Shown here: positions 1 through 10,295 of the stretch, one piece after another | How positions within the stretch are numbered: position 1 is the first letter of the stretch | Layout: every line of letters starts with the position of its first letter | Origin: Bosea sp. 124 | GTDB lineage: Bacteria; Pseudomonadota; Alphaproteobacteria; Rhizobiales; Beijerinckiaceae | Direction of reading: 5' to 3' | Length of the DNA: 64,000 bases | NCBI RefSeq assembly: GCF_003046175.1 | Contig: NZ_PZZM01000001.1 | Location: 3,055,001 to 3,119,000 of the forward strand | Position numbers and translations under genes: made by a program | Notes under the pieces: model-generated | Databases searched by the model: none | The model's input: the letters and a program-made list of their open reading frames with translations, nothing else | What the model was told of the DNA's origin: nothing

Positions 1-762
1 CTGGAGGAAGATCGTCTTCTTCGCCTTGATGTCCTTGGTCAGGCTGTGGAAATCGACCAGCTTCGGGTCACGATGCGCCTGCACGGCGCCGTTGCGGTCG
101 ACGAACATGCTCTGCACGCCGGTCTGCGGGATGTCGACAACCTCGCGGATGAACTGGCTCAGGTCGACGCCGGTGCCGACGACGCCCAGTACCTGTTCGC
201 CGCGGCGGATGATGCAGTTGATCCAGACCTTGGTGACCTTGAGGTTGTCGTCGTGATCGACATTGAGATGGCAGCCGGAACCGAGCGCCGCCGTCTTGTA
301 GTACCAGCCGTCCCGGGGATTGGTGCGGGAGAGGACGTAGCGCCTGCGGCCGTGCTCGTAATTGTTGTCCTTGTCGTTGAAATAGTAATTGCCCGAGCCG
401 TCGAGCACCACGAAATAGCTCTGGTCCTTGAAGGAGAGCCGGTAGTGCTCGAGTTCGGCCAGGCCGCGCTCGGCCTTGCCCGGATCAGCCTCGTCCTGCG
501 CCCATTCCAGGATGGCCGGGGAGCGCGCCACCGTCTCGGCCAGCGAGACCTCGCGCATCAGCGATTCCAGGCCGCGATAGCGGTCGAACAGAATCTGCTT
601 TTCGGCGAAGAGCGTGCCGAGCTTCACCACCGTGCTGTCAACGAGCCAGATGAAGACGCCGGCCGTCGGCAGCGCGACTGCGATCAGGATAGCCAGGGTC
701 CAGCCCAGCACCCGGGCCCGGAGGCCCCGGGGCAGCAGCGCGGCTCCCGCGACGAATCTCAT
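1..762 (-). CDS. Cache-domain membrane sensor, probably a diguanylate cyclase (C-terminus outside window)
   Basis: The first 254 codons are present; the gene runs off the left edge. Residues about 15-40 form a membrane anchor (LGWTLAILIAVALPTAGVFI). They are followed by a periplasmic region that reads like a double-Cache (dCache_1) ligand-sensing domain, with the stretches SYFVVLDGSGNYYFND, DGWYYKTAALG, VTKVWINCIIR and VVGTGVDLSQFI. Cache domains of this type in alphaproteobacteria usually feed a GGDEF or methyl-accepting output domain. The VWIN and GTGVDL stretches resemble diguanylate cyclase sensors, but the output domain is not in the window, so that part is inference. The start at 762 gives a short Arg-rich cytoplasmic head before the anchor. 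Confidence 0.75.
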   Translation of the reverse strand, partial: MRFVAGAALLPRGLRARVLGWTLAILIAVALPTAGVFIWLVDSTVVKLGTLFAEKQILFDRYRGLESLMREVSLAETVARSPAILEWAQDEADPGKAERGLAELEHYRLSFKDQSYFVVLDGSGNYYFNDKDNNYEHGRRRYVLSRTNPRDGWYYKTAALGSGCHLNVDHDDNLKVTKVWINCIIRRGEQVLGVVGTGVDLSQFIREVVDIPQTGVQSMFVDRNGAVQAHRDPKLVDFHSLTKDIKAKKTIFLQ

Positions 763-880
763 CGGTACGACGTCTCCTCGGGCCGGCCGCTGCGAAACGC
801 TGCGAGCCGGCAGCGCTGGAATCCTGTCGGCAAGGCTTTAAGAAACCGCCAAGGATTGCCGCCGGCCACCAGCGCTCCCG

Positions 881-2554
881 TCAGAACAGGCCTTCGATGC
901 GTCCTTGGGCGTCGATATGGATGCGTTCGGCCGCCGGAACGCGCGGCAGGCCCGGCATCGTCATGATGTCTCCGCAGATCGCCACGACGAACCCGGCGCC
1001 GGCCGAGAGCCTGACCTCGCGCACGGGAACGATATGGCCAGTCGGTGCGCCGCGCAGGGTCGGGTCGGCAGAGAAGGAATATTGCGTCTTCGCCACGCAG
1101 ACCGGAAGGCGTCCGTGACCGGCGGCCTCGAGTTCGGCGAAGCGGGCGCGCACCCTGGCGTCGCCGGAGATGCCATCGGCGCCATAGATCTCGCGGGCGA
1201 TGGTTTCGAGCTTGTCCCAGAGCGGCAGGGCATCGGGGTAGAGCGGCGCAAAATCGGCCTCGCCGCTCTCCGCCAGCGCAACGACCTTGCGCGCGAGGTC
1301 CTCCGTGCCGGCGCCGCCATCGGCCCAGTGCCGACAGATCACGGCCTCGACGCCGAGATGGTTGCGGCAGAAGCTCGCGATCAGCTCGTGCTCGGCCCGG
1401 GTGTCGCTGGTGAAGTGATTGATCGCGACGATCGGGGGCACGCCGAACTTGCGGATGTTGCCGACGTGGCGCGCAAGGTTGGCAAGGCCGGCCTGCAGCG
1501 CCGCCAGGTCCTCCTGGCCGAGCGCTTCCCGAGCCGCGCCGCCATGCATCTTCAGCGCCCGCACGGTCGCGACGACGACGGCGGCGGCGGGCTTGAGCCC
1601 GGTCTTGCGGCATTTGATGTCGAAGAACTTCTCGGCGCCAAGATCCGCGCCGAAGCCGGCCTCGGTCACGACATAGTCGGAGAGCTTCAGCGCGGTGCGC
1701 GTGGCGATCGCCGAATTGCAGCCATGGGCGATGTTGGCGAAGGGGCCGCCATGGACGAAGGCGGGGGTTCCTTCCAGCGTCTGCACCAGATTGGGCATCA
1801 GCGCGTCCTTCAGGAGCACGCTCATCGCGCCGGTCGCCTTGAGGTCGGCCGCCGTCACGGGGTGCTTGTCGCGCGTCCGGCCGACGACGATCCTGCCCAG
1901 CCGCGCCTCGAGATCATCGAGATCGGTCGCCAGGCAGAAGATCGCCATCACCTCCGACGCGACGGTGATGTCGAAGCCGTCCTCGCGCGGGAAGCCGTTG
2001 CTGGCGCCGCCGAGCGAGGAGACTGTTTGGCGCAGGGCGCGGTCGTTCATGTCCATGACGCGCCGCCAGGTGATGTGGCGCGTGTCGAGGCCGAGGCCGT
2101 TGCCCCAGTAGACATGGTTGTCGACGAGAGCCGCGAGCAGGTTGTGCGCGCTGGTGATGGCGTGGAAGTCGCCGGTGAAATGCAGGTTGATCTGCTCCAT
2201 CGGCACGACCTGCGCATGGCCGCCGCCGGCCGCGCCGCCCTTGACGCCGAAGCAGGGGCCGAGAGAGGGCTCGCGCAACGCGATCACGCAGCGCTTGCCG
2301 ATGCGAGTGAGACCGTCGCCGAGCCCGACCGTGGTTGTCGTCTTGCCTTCGCCGGCGGGCGTCGGGCTGATCGCGGTGACGAGGATCAGCTTGCCGTCGG
2401 GGCGGGTCGCGAAATCCGGGATCTCGTGCGTGTCGACTTTGGCGATGAACTTGCCGTAGGGGTGGAGGGCGGCTGCCGGGATGCCGGCCGTAGCCGCAGT
2501 ATCCGCGATCGGCTGAAGCCTGGCCGCGCGCGCGATCTCGATATCAGTCGGCAT
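881..2554 (-). CDS. fhs: Formate--tetrahydrofolate ligase
   Basis: ATP-dependent ligation of formate to tetrahydrofolate, giving 10-formyl-THF for purine and one-carbon metabolism in the cytoplasm. The 557-residue protein matches the family length. The P-loop [18 protein letters not shown] lies at about residues 65-82, followed by [20 protein letters not shown], typical of the family. I start at [10 protein letters not shown] (2554), preceded by AGGAAGAGG; a longer in-frame reading to 2641 lacks family similarity. The gene stands alone and is divergent from the histidine kinase, with a 288-bp upstream region containing a long inverted repeat. In an organism that also has glutathione-dependent formaldehyde oxidation it links formate to C1 assimilation. 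Confidence 0.97.
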   Translation of the reverse strand: MPTDIEIARAARLQPIADTAATAGIPAAALHPYGKFIAKVDTHEIPDFATRPDGKLILVTAISPTPAGEGKTTTTVGLGDGLTRIGKRCVIALREPSLGPCFGVKGGAAGGGHAQVVPMEQINLHFTGDFHAITSAHNLLAALVDNHVYWGNGLGLDTRHITWRRVMDMNDRALRQTVSSLGGASNGFPREDGFDITVASEVMAIFCLATDLDDLEARLGRIVVGRTRDKHPVTAADLKATGAMSVLLKDALMPNLVQTLEGTPAFVHGGPFANIAHGCNSAIATRTALKLSDYVVTEAGFGADLGAEKFFDIKCRKTGLKPAAAVVVATVRALKMHGGAAREALGQEDLAALQAGLANLARHVGNIRKFGVPPIVAINHFTSDTRAEHELIASFCRNHLGVEAVICRHWADGGAGTEDLARKVVALAESGEADFAPLYPDALPLWDKLETIAREIYGADGISGDARVRARFAELEAAGHGRLPVCVAKTQYSFSADPTLRGAPTGHIVPVREVRLSAGAGFVVAICGDIMTMPGLPRVPAAERIHIDAQGRIEGLF

Positions 2555-2842
2555 CCATACCCTCTTCCTGGTCCCGTCCGCCGGTTCGTGCCGGTGCGGA
2601 ATCGTTTCGCGACACTGCCGCGAAAGCGGGCGCTCTGCCACTGCTTTCGCGGCAGCGGGAGTGCTGCTGCGCTGCAGGCCGGGCCGGAAACGGATATGTC
2701 ATTTGACGTGCGACGCTCCTGTCCCGCCTGCTAGTGCTGCGCGGCGAGCGCCAGTTGGCCTTGCCGGCTTGGGCGCGGGCTGGCAATGGCCTAGTTTGGA
2801 ATCGTACAAAAATGCATGCCGGTCGGCTCGGGGGAAACGGCC
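2555..2842. other. Divergent intergenic region with long inverted repeat upstream of fhs
   Basis: No credible gene lies here. It carries a perfect 13-bp inverted repeat, CTGCCGCGAAAGC at 2615-2627 and GCTTTCGCGGCAG at 2643-2655, with a 15-nt spacer. A third related copy (GTTTCGCG near 2604-2611) could pair with the left arm instead. On the fhs side this would form a leader stem-loop about 60-100 nt before the start codon. The region must also hold the promoters of fhs and of the histidine kinase, but I see no clear -35/-10 pair. Confidence 0.5.
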
Positions 2843-4351
2843 ATGTCTGAGCGATTGTGGCCGGTCGGCGGCGGCGAGGTCGGGGCGCTCCTGCGGAGCT
2901 GGACCGGGGCCGAGACCGTGCTTGGCCCGTCCTCGGCATGGCCCGAGCGGCTGAAATCGACGCTACAGCTCGTTCTGGCCTCTCCGACACCCATGGTGAT
3001 GTTCTGGGGGCCGTCCGGGCTCTTGCTCTACAATGACGCCTATGGGGTGATCGCCGGCGCGAAGCATCCGGGAATTCTCGGCCTCGGCGTGTTTGACGCC
3101 TGGCCGGAGGTGATCGATCTGCACGAGGAGGTGATGCGCACCGTGTTTGGCGGTGCGCCCCTGTCCTATCGCGATCTGCCGCTCGTCCTGCACCGGAACG
3201 GGGTGGCGGAGGATGTCTGCCTGAACGTCGATTACAGCCCGATCTTCGATGAGGGCGGGGAGGTGCTTGGCGTTCTCGCCGTCGTCATCGAGACGACGGC
3301 GCTGGTCGGCACCCAGCGCGCGCGCGACGAGGCCGAGCAGGCGCTGCGCAGACGCGAACGGGAGCTCGCCCAGGTCCAGAAGATCGGCAAGGTCGGCGGT
3401 CTCGAGGTCGATCTCCGCGACGGCTTCCACAACAAGCGCTCTCCGGAATATCTGCTGATCCACGGGCTGCCGCCCGAGGCCGTGCATGAAAGCCATGAGA
3501 ATTGGGTTCGGCGCATCCATCCGCAGGAGCGGGCGATGGTGGAGAGCCATTTCCGCGAAACCCTGGCCGGGACGGCCCGCGACTACCAGATCGACTATCG
3601 GATCATCCGCCCCTCGGACGGCGCCGTGCGCTGGATCTCGGCCGTGGCGCAGATCGAGCGTGACGAGGCCGGGCAGCCGGTGCGGCTGGTCGGGGCGCAT
3701 CTCGACATCACCGAGCGCAAGGAGGCCGAAGCGCAGCAGCGCCTGCTGATGCAGGAGCTGGCCCACCGGGTGAAGAACACGCTCGCCATGATCCAGGCCA
3801 TCGCCTCGCAGACGCTGCGCGGCGCCACCTCGCTCGAAGCCGCCAACGAGACCTTCAGCGCCAGGCTGGCGGCGCTTTCGCGCGCCCATGATCTCGTTGT
3901 CGGAGGCCACAGGGCCAATGCGCGCATGGTGGATATCGCCGGAAGCGTCGTCGGCATCCAGGGCGACCCCGCCCGGTTCCAGATCAGCGGTCCGGACGTC
4001 CTGCTCGGCCCGCGGCCCGCGCTCGCGCTGACCCTCGTGCTGCACGAGCTGGCGACGAACGCGGTCAAATACGGCGCCCTCTCGAACCAGTCGGGAATCG
4101 TCGTCCTGTCATGGCGGGTCGACGAGATCGACGGCGCGCCGCAGTTCCGCCTGCGCTGGCAGGAGAGCGGCGGGCCCCCCGTCGTCGCGCCGTCGCGGCG
4201 CGGCTTCGGCTCGCGCCTGATCGAACGAACCTTCCCCTCGGCGCAGGGGCGGGCCGAGAGCGCCTATCTGCCGACGGGGCTCGTCTTCACGCTGGACGCT
4301 CCGCTCGAGGCGCTGAAGGACGGCCGCGAGGAGAACGGCGAACCGGCCTGA
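2843..4351 (+). CDS. PAS-domain HWE-family sensor histidine kinase
   Basis: Cytoplasmic sensor kinase without membrane segments. The N-terminal ~160 residues form a PAS-like domain (PMVMFWGPSGLLLYNDAY). A second PAS domain follows at about 185-300, ending in LVGAHLDITERKEAE. The kinase core has the H-box ELAHRVKNTLAMIQAIASQT, the N-box HELATNAVKYGALS, the WQE tripeptide that fits the W-x-E signature of HWE kinases, and a short G-box GFGSRLIER. HWE kinases are typical of Rhizobiales and often sense light or feed the general stress response; the ligand here is unknown. No response regulator is adjacent. I use the Met at 2843, after GGGGGAAAC; an in-frame ATG 27 bp upstream is less well supported. 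Confidence 0.9.
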   Translation: MSERLWPVGGGEVGALLRSWTGAETVLGPSSAWPERLKSTLQLVLASPTPMVMFWGPSGLLLYNDAYGVIAGAKHPGILGLGVFDAWPEVIDLHEEVMRTVFGGAPLSYRDLPLVLHRNGVAEDVCLNVDYSPIFDEGGEVLGVLAVVIETTALVGTQRARDEAEQALRRRERELAQVQKIGKVGGLEVDLRDGFHNKRSPEYLLIHGLPPEAVHESHENWVRRIHPQERAMVESHFRETLAGTARDYQIDYRIIRPSDGAVRWISAVAQIERDEAGQPVRLVGAHLDITERKEAEAQQRLLMQELAHRVKNTLAMIQAIASQTLRGATSLEAANETFSARLAALSRAHDLVVGGHRANARMVDIAGSVVGIQGDPARFQISGPDVLLGPRPALALTLVLHELATNAVKYGALSNQSGIVVLSWRVDEIDGAPQFRLRWQESGGPPVVAPSRRGFGSRLIERTFPSAQGRAESAYLPTGLVFTLDAPLEALKDGREENGEPA

Positions 4352-4383
4352 GGCCGGCGGCGCTGTTCACCTCCGTCGCTACC

Positions 4384-4428
4384 GCATCGGCTTTTCCGAA
4401 AACCGGAAACCCGTTTTCGGGCCGATGC
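4384..4428. terminator. Hairpin between convergent kinase and GST genes
   Basis: GCATCGG (4384-4390) pairs with CCGATGC (4422-4428), and inside it CCGAAAAC pairs with GTTTTCGG. The nested hairpin lies between two convergent stop codons and can serve both as a terminator. Its sequence resembles the short CCGAAAACCGG-type palindromes common in Rhizobiales gaps. Confidence 0.6.
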
Positions 4429-4429
4429 T

Positions 4430-5116
4430 TCAGCCGGCGAGGTGGACGTTCTGCGGGAAGAGGAACTTGCGGGCCTCGTCGTCGAACTCGGTCTTGAAGG
4501 TGAAGGCGTCCTTGAGCGCGACGGCGCGCTGGGCGGCCGGGCGTGCCGAGATCTCGTCGAGATGGCGCTTCACATTCGGGAATTTCGTGGCCCATTCCTC
4601 GCCGACCGCAAAGGAGAGCCGCGTCGCCCAGCCCCAGACCGACATGTCGATCAGCGTGTAGGTCTCGCCCAGCATGTAGCGCTGCTTGCCGAGCTGAGCG
4701 TCGATGATGCCCCAGTGGCGCTCGGCCTCGCGGGCGTAGCGGTTGATCGCATAAGGGATCTTTTCGGGTGCGAAGCGGGCGAAGTGCACGGCCTGGCCGC
4801 AATAGGGGCCGATGCCGGTCGCGACGAACATCAGCCAGGAGAGCATCTCGCCGCGCGCCTTGGGCGTGTTGTCAGGCAGGAACTGCCCGGTCTTCTCGGC
4901 GAGGTAGAGCAGGATCGCGTTGCTGTCGAAGACCGTCACGTCGCCATCGGTCAGCGCCGGCGTCTTGGCATTGGGATTGATCGCCAGGAACTCCGGCTTG
5001 AACTGCTCGCCCTTGCGGGTGTCGACCGGCACCATCTCGTAGGGAAGCCCGGCCTCCTCCAGGAAGAGCGCGATCTTCGCCGGGTTCGGCGAGGGGTGGT
5101 AATAGAGCTTGATCAT
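4430..5116 (-). CDS. Glutathione S-transferase (YfcG/YghU-like)
   Basis: A 228-residue two-domain GST. The N-terminal thioredoxin-like domain begins MIKLYYHPSPNPAKIALFLE and has the cis-Pro segment AINPNAKTPAL and the glutathione gamma-Glu contact FDSNAILLYLAE. The all-helical C-terminal domain contains GETYTLIDMSVWGWATR, the usual GST_C N-capping segment. The lack of an obvious catalytic Tyr or Ser at the N-terminus and the overall pattern suit the Nu-class disulfide-bond oxidoreductases YfcG/YghU, but the substrate cannot be read from sequence. It lies 27 bp downstream of the haloacid dehalogenase gene on the same strand and may be co-transcribed with it. Confidence 0.9.
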   Translation of the reverse strand: MIKLYYHPSPNPAKIALFLEEAGLPYEMVPVDTRKGEQFKPEFLAINPNAKTPALTDGDVTVFDSNAILLYLAEKTGQFLPDNTPKARGEMLSWLMFVATGIGPYCGQAVHFARFAPEKIPYAINRYAREAERHWGIIDAQLGKQRYMLGETYTLIDMSVWGWATRLSFAVGEEWATKFPNVKRHLDEISARPAAQRAVALKDAFTFKTEFDDEARKFLFPQNVHLAG

Positions 5117-5143
5117 CGCGGGCTCCTCGGGCGGCGGGACGCG

Positions 5144-5902
5144 TCAGCCCTGGTGTCGGTCGTTCTGTCGGGCGGCATAGGAAACCAGATCGGTCAGGGC
5201 GGCAATACTCACATCGGCATCGAGGCCGAGTTGCTCGGGCTGCATCCGCAGCGCCTTGAACATCAGCGCGGGCCCGATCGTGCCGGCGCCGGCCAGTTCC
5301 CGGCGCAGGGTCTCCCGGGGAAGGCGTGCGATCCGGGCGACGCGAAAGCCGTGAGCCTTGGCGCCGGCGATGTCGAAGCCGTTCGAGGAAACGAAGAGGA
5401 TTTCCTGCCGATCCAGCCCGAGACGCATCTCGACATGCCGGTAACCGCGCGGATCCGGCTTGTAGACGCCGATCTCGTCGACGCTGATCACGGCCTCGAA
5501 CAGGCCGCCGATGCCGGCCTGGGCGACCAGCCGTTTCAGCATGGCGGCGCTGCCATTGGAAAAGATCGCCAGTCGCAAGGGAGCGAGCTCTTCCAGCGCC
5601 TGCCGCGCCTCCGGATACAGCGCCAGCCCGTCATAGGCTTCGGCGATCTTCGCGACGAGATCCGGCGTTGCGGCGAGGCCGAGCGTCTCCAGCGTATAGG
5701 CGAGAGAATCCTGGGTGACGGTCCAGAAATCCGCATAGCGCCCCATCAGGGCGCGCAGCCAGGTGTATTCGAGCTGCTTCAGCCGCCAGATCTGGGTGAT
5801 GACCTCGCCATGGCCAGGGAAGGCCGCATCGGTGACACCCGCGACGGATTGCACGTCGAACAAGGTGCCGTAGGCGTCGAAAACCAGAGCCTTGATCGCC
5901 AT
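5144..5902 (-). CDS. Haloacid dehalogenase, type II (L-2-haloacid dehalogenase family)
   Basis: HAD-superfamily hydrolase of 252 residues. The nucleophile motif FDAYGTLFD puts the catalytic Asp at residue 9. Motif II is IFSNGSAAM, the Lys motif is VYKPDPRGY, and motif III is VSSNGFDIAGAKAHGF, the Ser-Ser-Asn-x-x-Asp form typical of (S)-2-haloacid dehalogenases. These act on short 2-halocarboxylic acids, releasing halide and giving the inverted 2-hydroxy acid. I start at 5902 (GAGGGTGGCC upstream). An upstream ATG at 5932 with AAGAAG is possible and would overlap the unrelated 5' region of gpmI. Divergent from gpmI and followed by the GST gene. Confidence 0.88.
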   Translation of the reverse strand: MAIKALVFDAYGTLFDVQSVAGVTDAAFPGHGEVITQIWRLKQLEYTWLRALMGRYADFWTVTQDSLAYTLETLGLAATPDLVAKIAEAYDGLALYPEARQALEELAPLRLAIFSNGSAAMLKRLVAQAGIGGLFEAVISVDEIGVYKPDPRGYRHVEMRLGLDRQEILFVSSNGFDIAGAKAHGFRVARIARLPRETLRRELAGAGTIGPALMFKALRMQPEQLGLDADVSIAALTDLVSYAARQNDRHQG

Positions 5903-6009
5903 GGCCACCCTCGTGCCGCGTGCTTTTGTCATCTCTTCTTAGCACTCGCGTTTTCGGCGCGCGGCGTGATACTCGCACAATGGCTTTCCCGATTGCTCAC
6001 AGGTCGACC

Positions 6010-7524
6010 ATGTCCTTGCGTCCCGTCATGCTGATGATCCTCGATGGCTGGGGCTGGCGCGAGGAGAGCGAGAACAACGCCGTCCGGCTGGCGCATACGC
6101 CGAATTTCGACCGACTCTGGGCAAGCTCGCCGCGCGCCTTCCTGAAGACCTCGGGGCTCGATGTCGGCCTGCCCGAGGGGCAGATGGGCAATTCGGAAGT
6201 CGGCCATCTCAATCTCGGCGCAGGGCGGGTGGTGATGCAGGACCTGCCGCGCGTCAACCAGGCGATCCGGGACGGCTCGATTGCGCAGGTGCTGGCCGCG
6301 TCCGGGCTGATCGCCGCGCTCAAGGCGAGCGGCGGCTCCTGTCATCTGCTCGGGCTGGTCTCGCCCGGCGGCGTCCATGCGCATCAGGACCATGCGGTGG
6401 CGCTGGCGCATATCCTGGTCGGGCAGGGCATTCCGGTGTGCGTCCACATCTTCACCGACGGGCGCGATACGCCGCCGCGATCGGCGGCCGGCTTCGTTCG
6501 CGATTTCATCGCCGCCCTGCCGCCGCAGGCCAAGATCGCGACGCTGTCGGGCCGCTATTTCGCGATGGACCGCGACAACCGCTGGACGCGTGTCCAGCAG
6601 GCCTGGCAAGCGATGGTGCTGGGGGCGGGGCGGGTCTTCGCGGATGCTCCAGCGGCAATCGCGAGCGCCTATGCCGAGGGGATCAATGACGAATTCATCC
6701 CGCCGGCGGTGATCGGCGGCTATACCGGCATGCAGGACGGCGACGGCCTGCTGAGCTTCAACTTCCGCTCGGACCGGATCCGGGAAATTCTCGACGCGGT
6801 GCTGTTCCCGGATTTCTCCGGTTTCGTGAGGCCGCGCCGGCCGCTTCTGGTCAAGGCCGTCAGCATGACCTCCTACAGCGCCGAACTTGACCAGGTCATG
6901 CCGGCCTTGTTCGCGCCGCAGACGCTCGCCAACGGGCTCGGCGAGACCGTCGCGAAGGCAGGTCTCGCGCAGGTCCACATGGCCGAGACGGAGAAATATC
7001 CGCACGTCACCTATTTCTTCAACGGCGGCGAGGAGACGCCCTATCCGCGCGAGGACCGGATCATGGTGCCCTCGCCCAAGGTCGCGACCTATGATCTCCA
7101 GCCGGAGATGTCGGCATCGGAACTGACCGACCGTGCCGTCAAGGCGATCGCGTCCGGCCGCTACGACCTCGTCGTGCTGAACTTCGCCAATCCGGACATG
7201 GTCGGCCATACCGGCGTGCTCAGCGCGGCGATCAAGGCGGTCGAAACCGTCGATGCCGGGCTCGGCCGCATCGCTGATGCGATCGCGCAGGCGGGAGGGG
7301 CGCTGTTCGTCACCGCCGATCACGGCAATTGCGAATTGATGGTCGATCCGGTCACCGGCGCGCCCCACACGGCCCATACGACCTTTCCGGTGCCCGTGAT
7401 GGTCGTCGGCAGCGGGGCCAAAGGGCTCGCGGACGGGCGGCTCGCCGATGTCGCGCCGACGCTGCTGGCGCTGCTCGGCATCGCCCAGCCGGCCGAGATG
7501 ACCGGCCATTCGCTGCTGCGCTGA
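6010..7524 (+). CDS. gpmI: 2,3-bisphosphoglycerate-independent phosphoglycerate mutase
   Basis: Interconverts 3- and 2-phosphoglycerate in glycolysis and gluconeogenesis using two Mn2+ ions and a phosphoserine intermediate. The 504-residue length is normal for GpmI. The first metal site is LDGWGWREESENNAV; the catalytic Ser is at residue 62 in GQMGNSEVGHLNLGAGR. The second metal cluster is VVLNFANPDMVGHTG and VTADHGNCELM. The long upstream reading frame to 5920 overlaps the haloacid dehalogenase promoter and lacks family similarity, so I start at MSLRPVMLM. It ends just before a strong hairpin shared with the convergent porin gene. Confidence 0.97.
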   Translation: MSLRPVMLMILDGWGWREESENNAVRLAHTPNFDRLWASSPRAFLKTSGLDVGLPEGQMGNSEVGHLNLGAGRVVMQDLPRVNQAIRDGSIAQVLAASGLIAALKASGGSCHLLGLVSPGGVHAHQDHAVALAHILVGQGIPVCVHIFTDGRDTPPRSAAGFVRDFIAALPPQAKIATLSGRYFAMDRDNRWTRVQQAWQAMVLGAGRVFADAPAAIASAYAEGINDEFIPPAVIGGYTGMQDGDGLLSFNFRSDRIREILDAVLFPDFSGFVRPRRPLLVKAVSMTSYSAELDQVMPALFAPQTLANGLGETVAKAGLAQVHMAETEKYPHVTYFFNGGEETPYPREDRIMVPSPKVATYDLQPEMSASELTDRAVKAIASGRYDLVVLNFANPDMVGHTGVLSAAIKAVETVDAGLGRIADAIAQAGGALFVTADHGNCELMVDPVTGAPHTAHTTFPVPVMVVGSGAKGLADGRLADVAPTLLALLGIAQPAEMTGHSLLR

Positions 7525-7545
7525 GCGTTCCGCTCGCGCCCAAGC

Positions 7546-7575
7546 AAAAGCGGCGCGGACCAGGGTCCGCGCCGC
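7546..7575 (-). terminator. Rho-independent terminator of the outer membrane protein gene
   Basis: GCGGCGCGGAC (7550-7560) pairs perfectly with GTCCGCGCCGC (7565-7575) around a 4-nt loop. Read on the minus strand the 11-bp stem is followed by TTTT, so it is oriented for the porin gene. It may also stop gpmI transcripts coming the other way. Confidence 0.8.
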
Positions 7576-7596
7576 CTTGATGGTCAGGTGTCGGGT

Positions 7597-8460
7597 TCAG
7601 TATTTGCGGACGGTCGGGGCCGGCGCGTAGATCGGACGCTCGACCGGGCCGCAGCAATCCGGCTCGCCGAAGTTCCAGCGCATGCCGATCTTGATGTCGT
7701 GGCTCTCGATTTCCTTGGCCTTCAGCGGCGCATAGGTCTGCGGCAGGAAGGCGTTGCGGATGTAGCCGGACTGGCCTTCGCCGAGGTTCAGGTAGCGATA
7801 GCCGACTTCGAGGGTGAGGTTCTTGTTCACCTCGTAGCCGACGCCCGCCATCAGGGCCCAGGCGACATTGGACTTGGTGCCGTTGCCGGCCGTGCCGAGC
7901 GTCGCCGAGGACGGGCCGCCGGCGAAGACGATGCCCTGGTCGGTCAGGCCGCTGATGCGGTTGCTGGCGTAGCCGATACCGCCGCCGATATAGGGCGTCA
8001 GGCAGTTCCAGGTCCCGAGATCGACATAGGCGTTGAACAGGGTCACCATCGAGCTGAGATTGCCCTTGTAGGTGTTGGTCTGCTGAACGATGCCGAAGCC
8101 GTTATTGTAGCTCAGCGAGTCGCTGACGCCGATGGTCGAGGAGCCGCGATATTCGCCGGTCACGTCGACACGGAACCAGTTGCTGAAGCGATAGCCCGCG
8201 CCGATACCGGCAAAGACCGAGAAATTGTCCGTCTCGCCGAAGAAGCTGCCACCGACGGCGGCAACGTCCTGCTGGTGGTACTTGCGCACCCTGGTCTCGC
8301 CGACACCGATGTCGCCGCGGAGATAGAAGCCGCTGTTGATCGTGCCCCTCAGGACCGGCGGCTCCGGGGGAGGCGGAGCGTAGGCGAGATCCGCGGCGGT
8401 GGCGGCGGAGGCCCCGAGCGCCAAGGCGCCTGCCAGCGCGAAAGTTTTCAGGCTGCCCAT
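7597..8460 (-). CDS. Outer membrane beta-barrel protein (Omp25/Omp31-like porin family)
   Basis: A 287-residue protein with a Sec signal peptide (GSLKTFALAGALALGASAATA, cut before ADLAYAPPPP). The mature part alternates strands typical of the rhizobial Omp25/Omp31 immunogenic beta-barrel family (YLRGDIGVG, GAGYRFSNWFRVDVTGEYR, PYIGGGIGY, LEVGYRYLNLGEG, HDIKIGMRWNF). After the last strand it has an unusual tail (EPDCCGPVERPIYAPAPTVRKY) with two adjacent cysteines. The start at 8460 is chosen because AAGGGAC precedes it and the signal peptide follows directly; the reading frame extends to 8574 without a signal. Monocistronic, with its own terminator. Confidence 0.9.
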   Translation of the reverse strand: MGSLKTFALAGALALGASAATAADLAYAPPPPEPPVLRGTINSGFYLRGDIGVGETRVRKYHQQDVAAVGGSFFGETDNFSVFAGIGAGYRFSNWFRVDVTGEYRGSSTIGVSDSLSYNNGFGIVQQTNTYKGNLSSMVTLFNAYVDLGTWNCLTPYIGGGIGYASNRISGLTDQGIVFAGGPSSATLGTAGNGTKSNVAWALMAGVGYEVNKNLTLEVGYRYLNLGEGQSGYIRNAFLPQTYAPLKAKEIESHDIKIGMRWNFGEPDCCGPVERPIYAPAPTVRKY

Positions 8461-8759
8461 GGCAGTGTCCCTTGAGTTTGCGCGACGCCAAGAACGCGGC
8501 CCGCGCGAGTTACCGACAGGACAACCATGCTCGCAATTTCTTAAATGAGACTTAACCTTAGCAATTAACCTCAAGAAAGTCTGAAGGGCGGGCGAATACT
8601 TTCCGAGGCGTTAATCCCGCCGCGAGCGGCCGGGCCGTCATCACGGACACGCGGCCTCCGCGGCGGCGCACTGGCGCCCATCGAGGGCGCTGGAGCTGCA
8701 TGATCAAGTCCGGGCCAGGCCCGGCATGATGGAATGGCTCGAGCGATGGCGAGCGTCGC
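8461..8759. other. Intergenic region: AT-rich promoter stretch and dispersed palindrome
   Basis: No gene seen. About 8535-8585 is markedly AT-rich (TTAAATGAGACTTAACC and flanks) and presumably holds the porin promoter; on the minus strand TTGAGG could serve as a -35 element. About 8705-8733 contains a TCCGGGCC-A-GGCCCGG palindrome of the dispersed repeat type found elsewhere in the window, lying downstream of glmM. Confidence 0.45.
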
Positions 8760-10103
<1,344 letters not shown>

Positions 10104-10224
10104 GTTACAGATGTCCAAATCGGGGGTCGAACCCGTTCCGGCGCGTTTTATAGCGGGAATTGGTTTCCGCCTTCTCACGTTTTGTGACGGATCGTAGACG
10201 GTCCGCGGTTTTCTGCTTCGCGCG

Positions 10225-10287
10225 CCAAATGCCGTGTCATCCCTGGCAGGCCGCAAAGCGGCGCCGATCGGGAATGACGGGAGGGGA
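10225..10287. repeat. Dispersed palindromic (REP-like) element
   Basis: GTCATCCC near the left edge and GGGAATGAC near the right edge form imperfect outer arms around GGCCGCAAAGCGGC. It resembles the other CATCCCGG/CCGGGATGAC elements in this window and lies between glmM and idnD. Confidence 0.45.
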
Positions 10288-10295
10288 AAGCATCC

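Noticed and set aside
46..966. A 306-codon plus-strand reading frame opposite the Cache sensor and fhs end
   Set aside because: It is antisense to two genes with clear domain motifs, and its composition is typical of shadow frames in high-GC DNA.
905..2734. A 609-codon plus-strand frame opposite fhs
   Set aside because: Exact antisense of a conserved enzyme; Arg/Ala/Asp/Gly/Val-biased translation without any motif.
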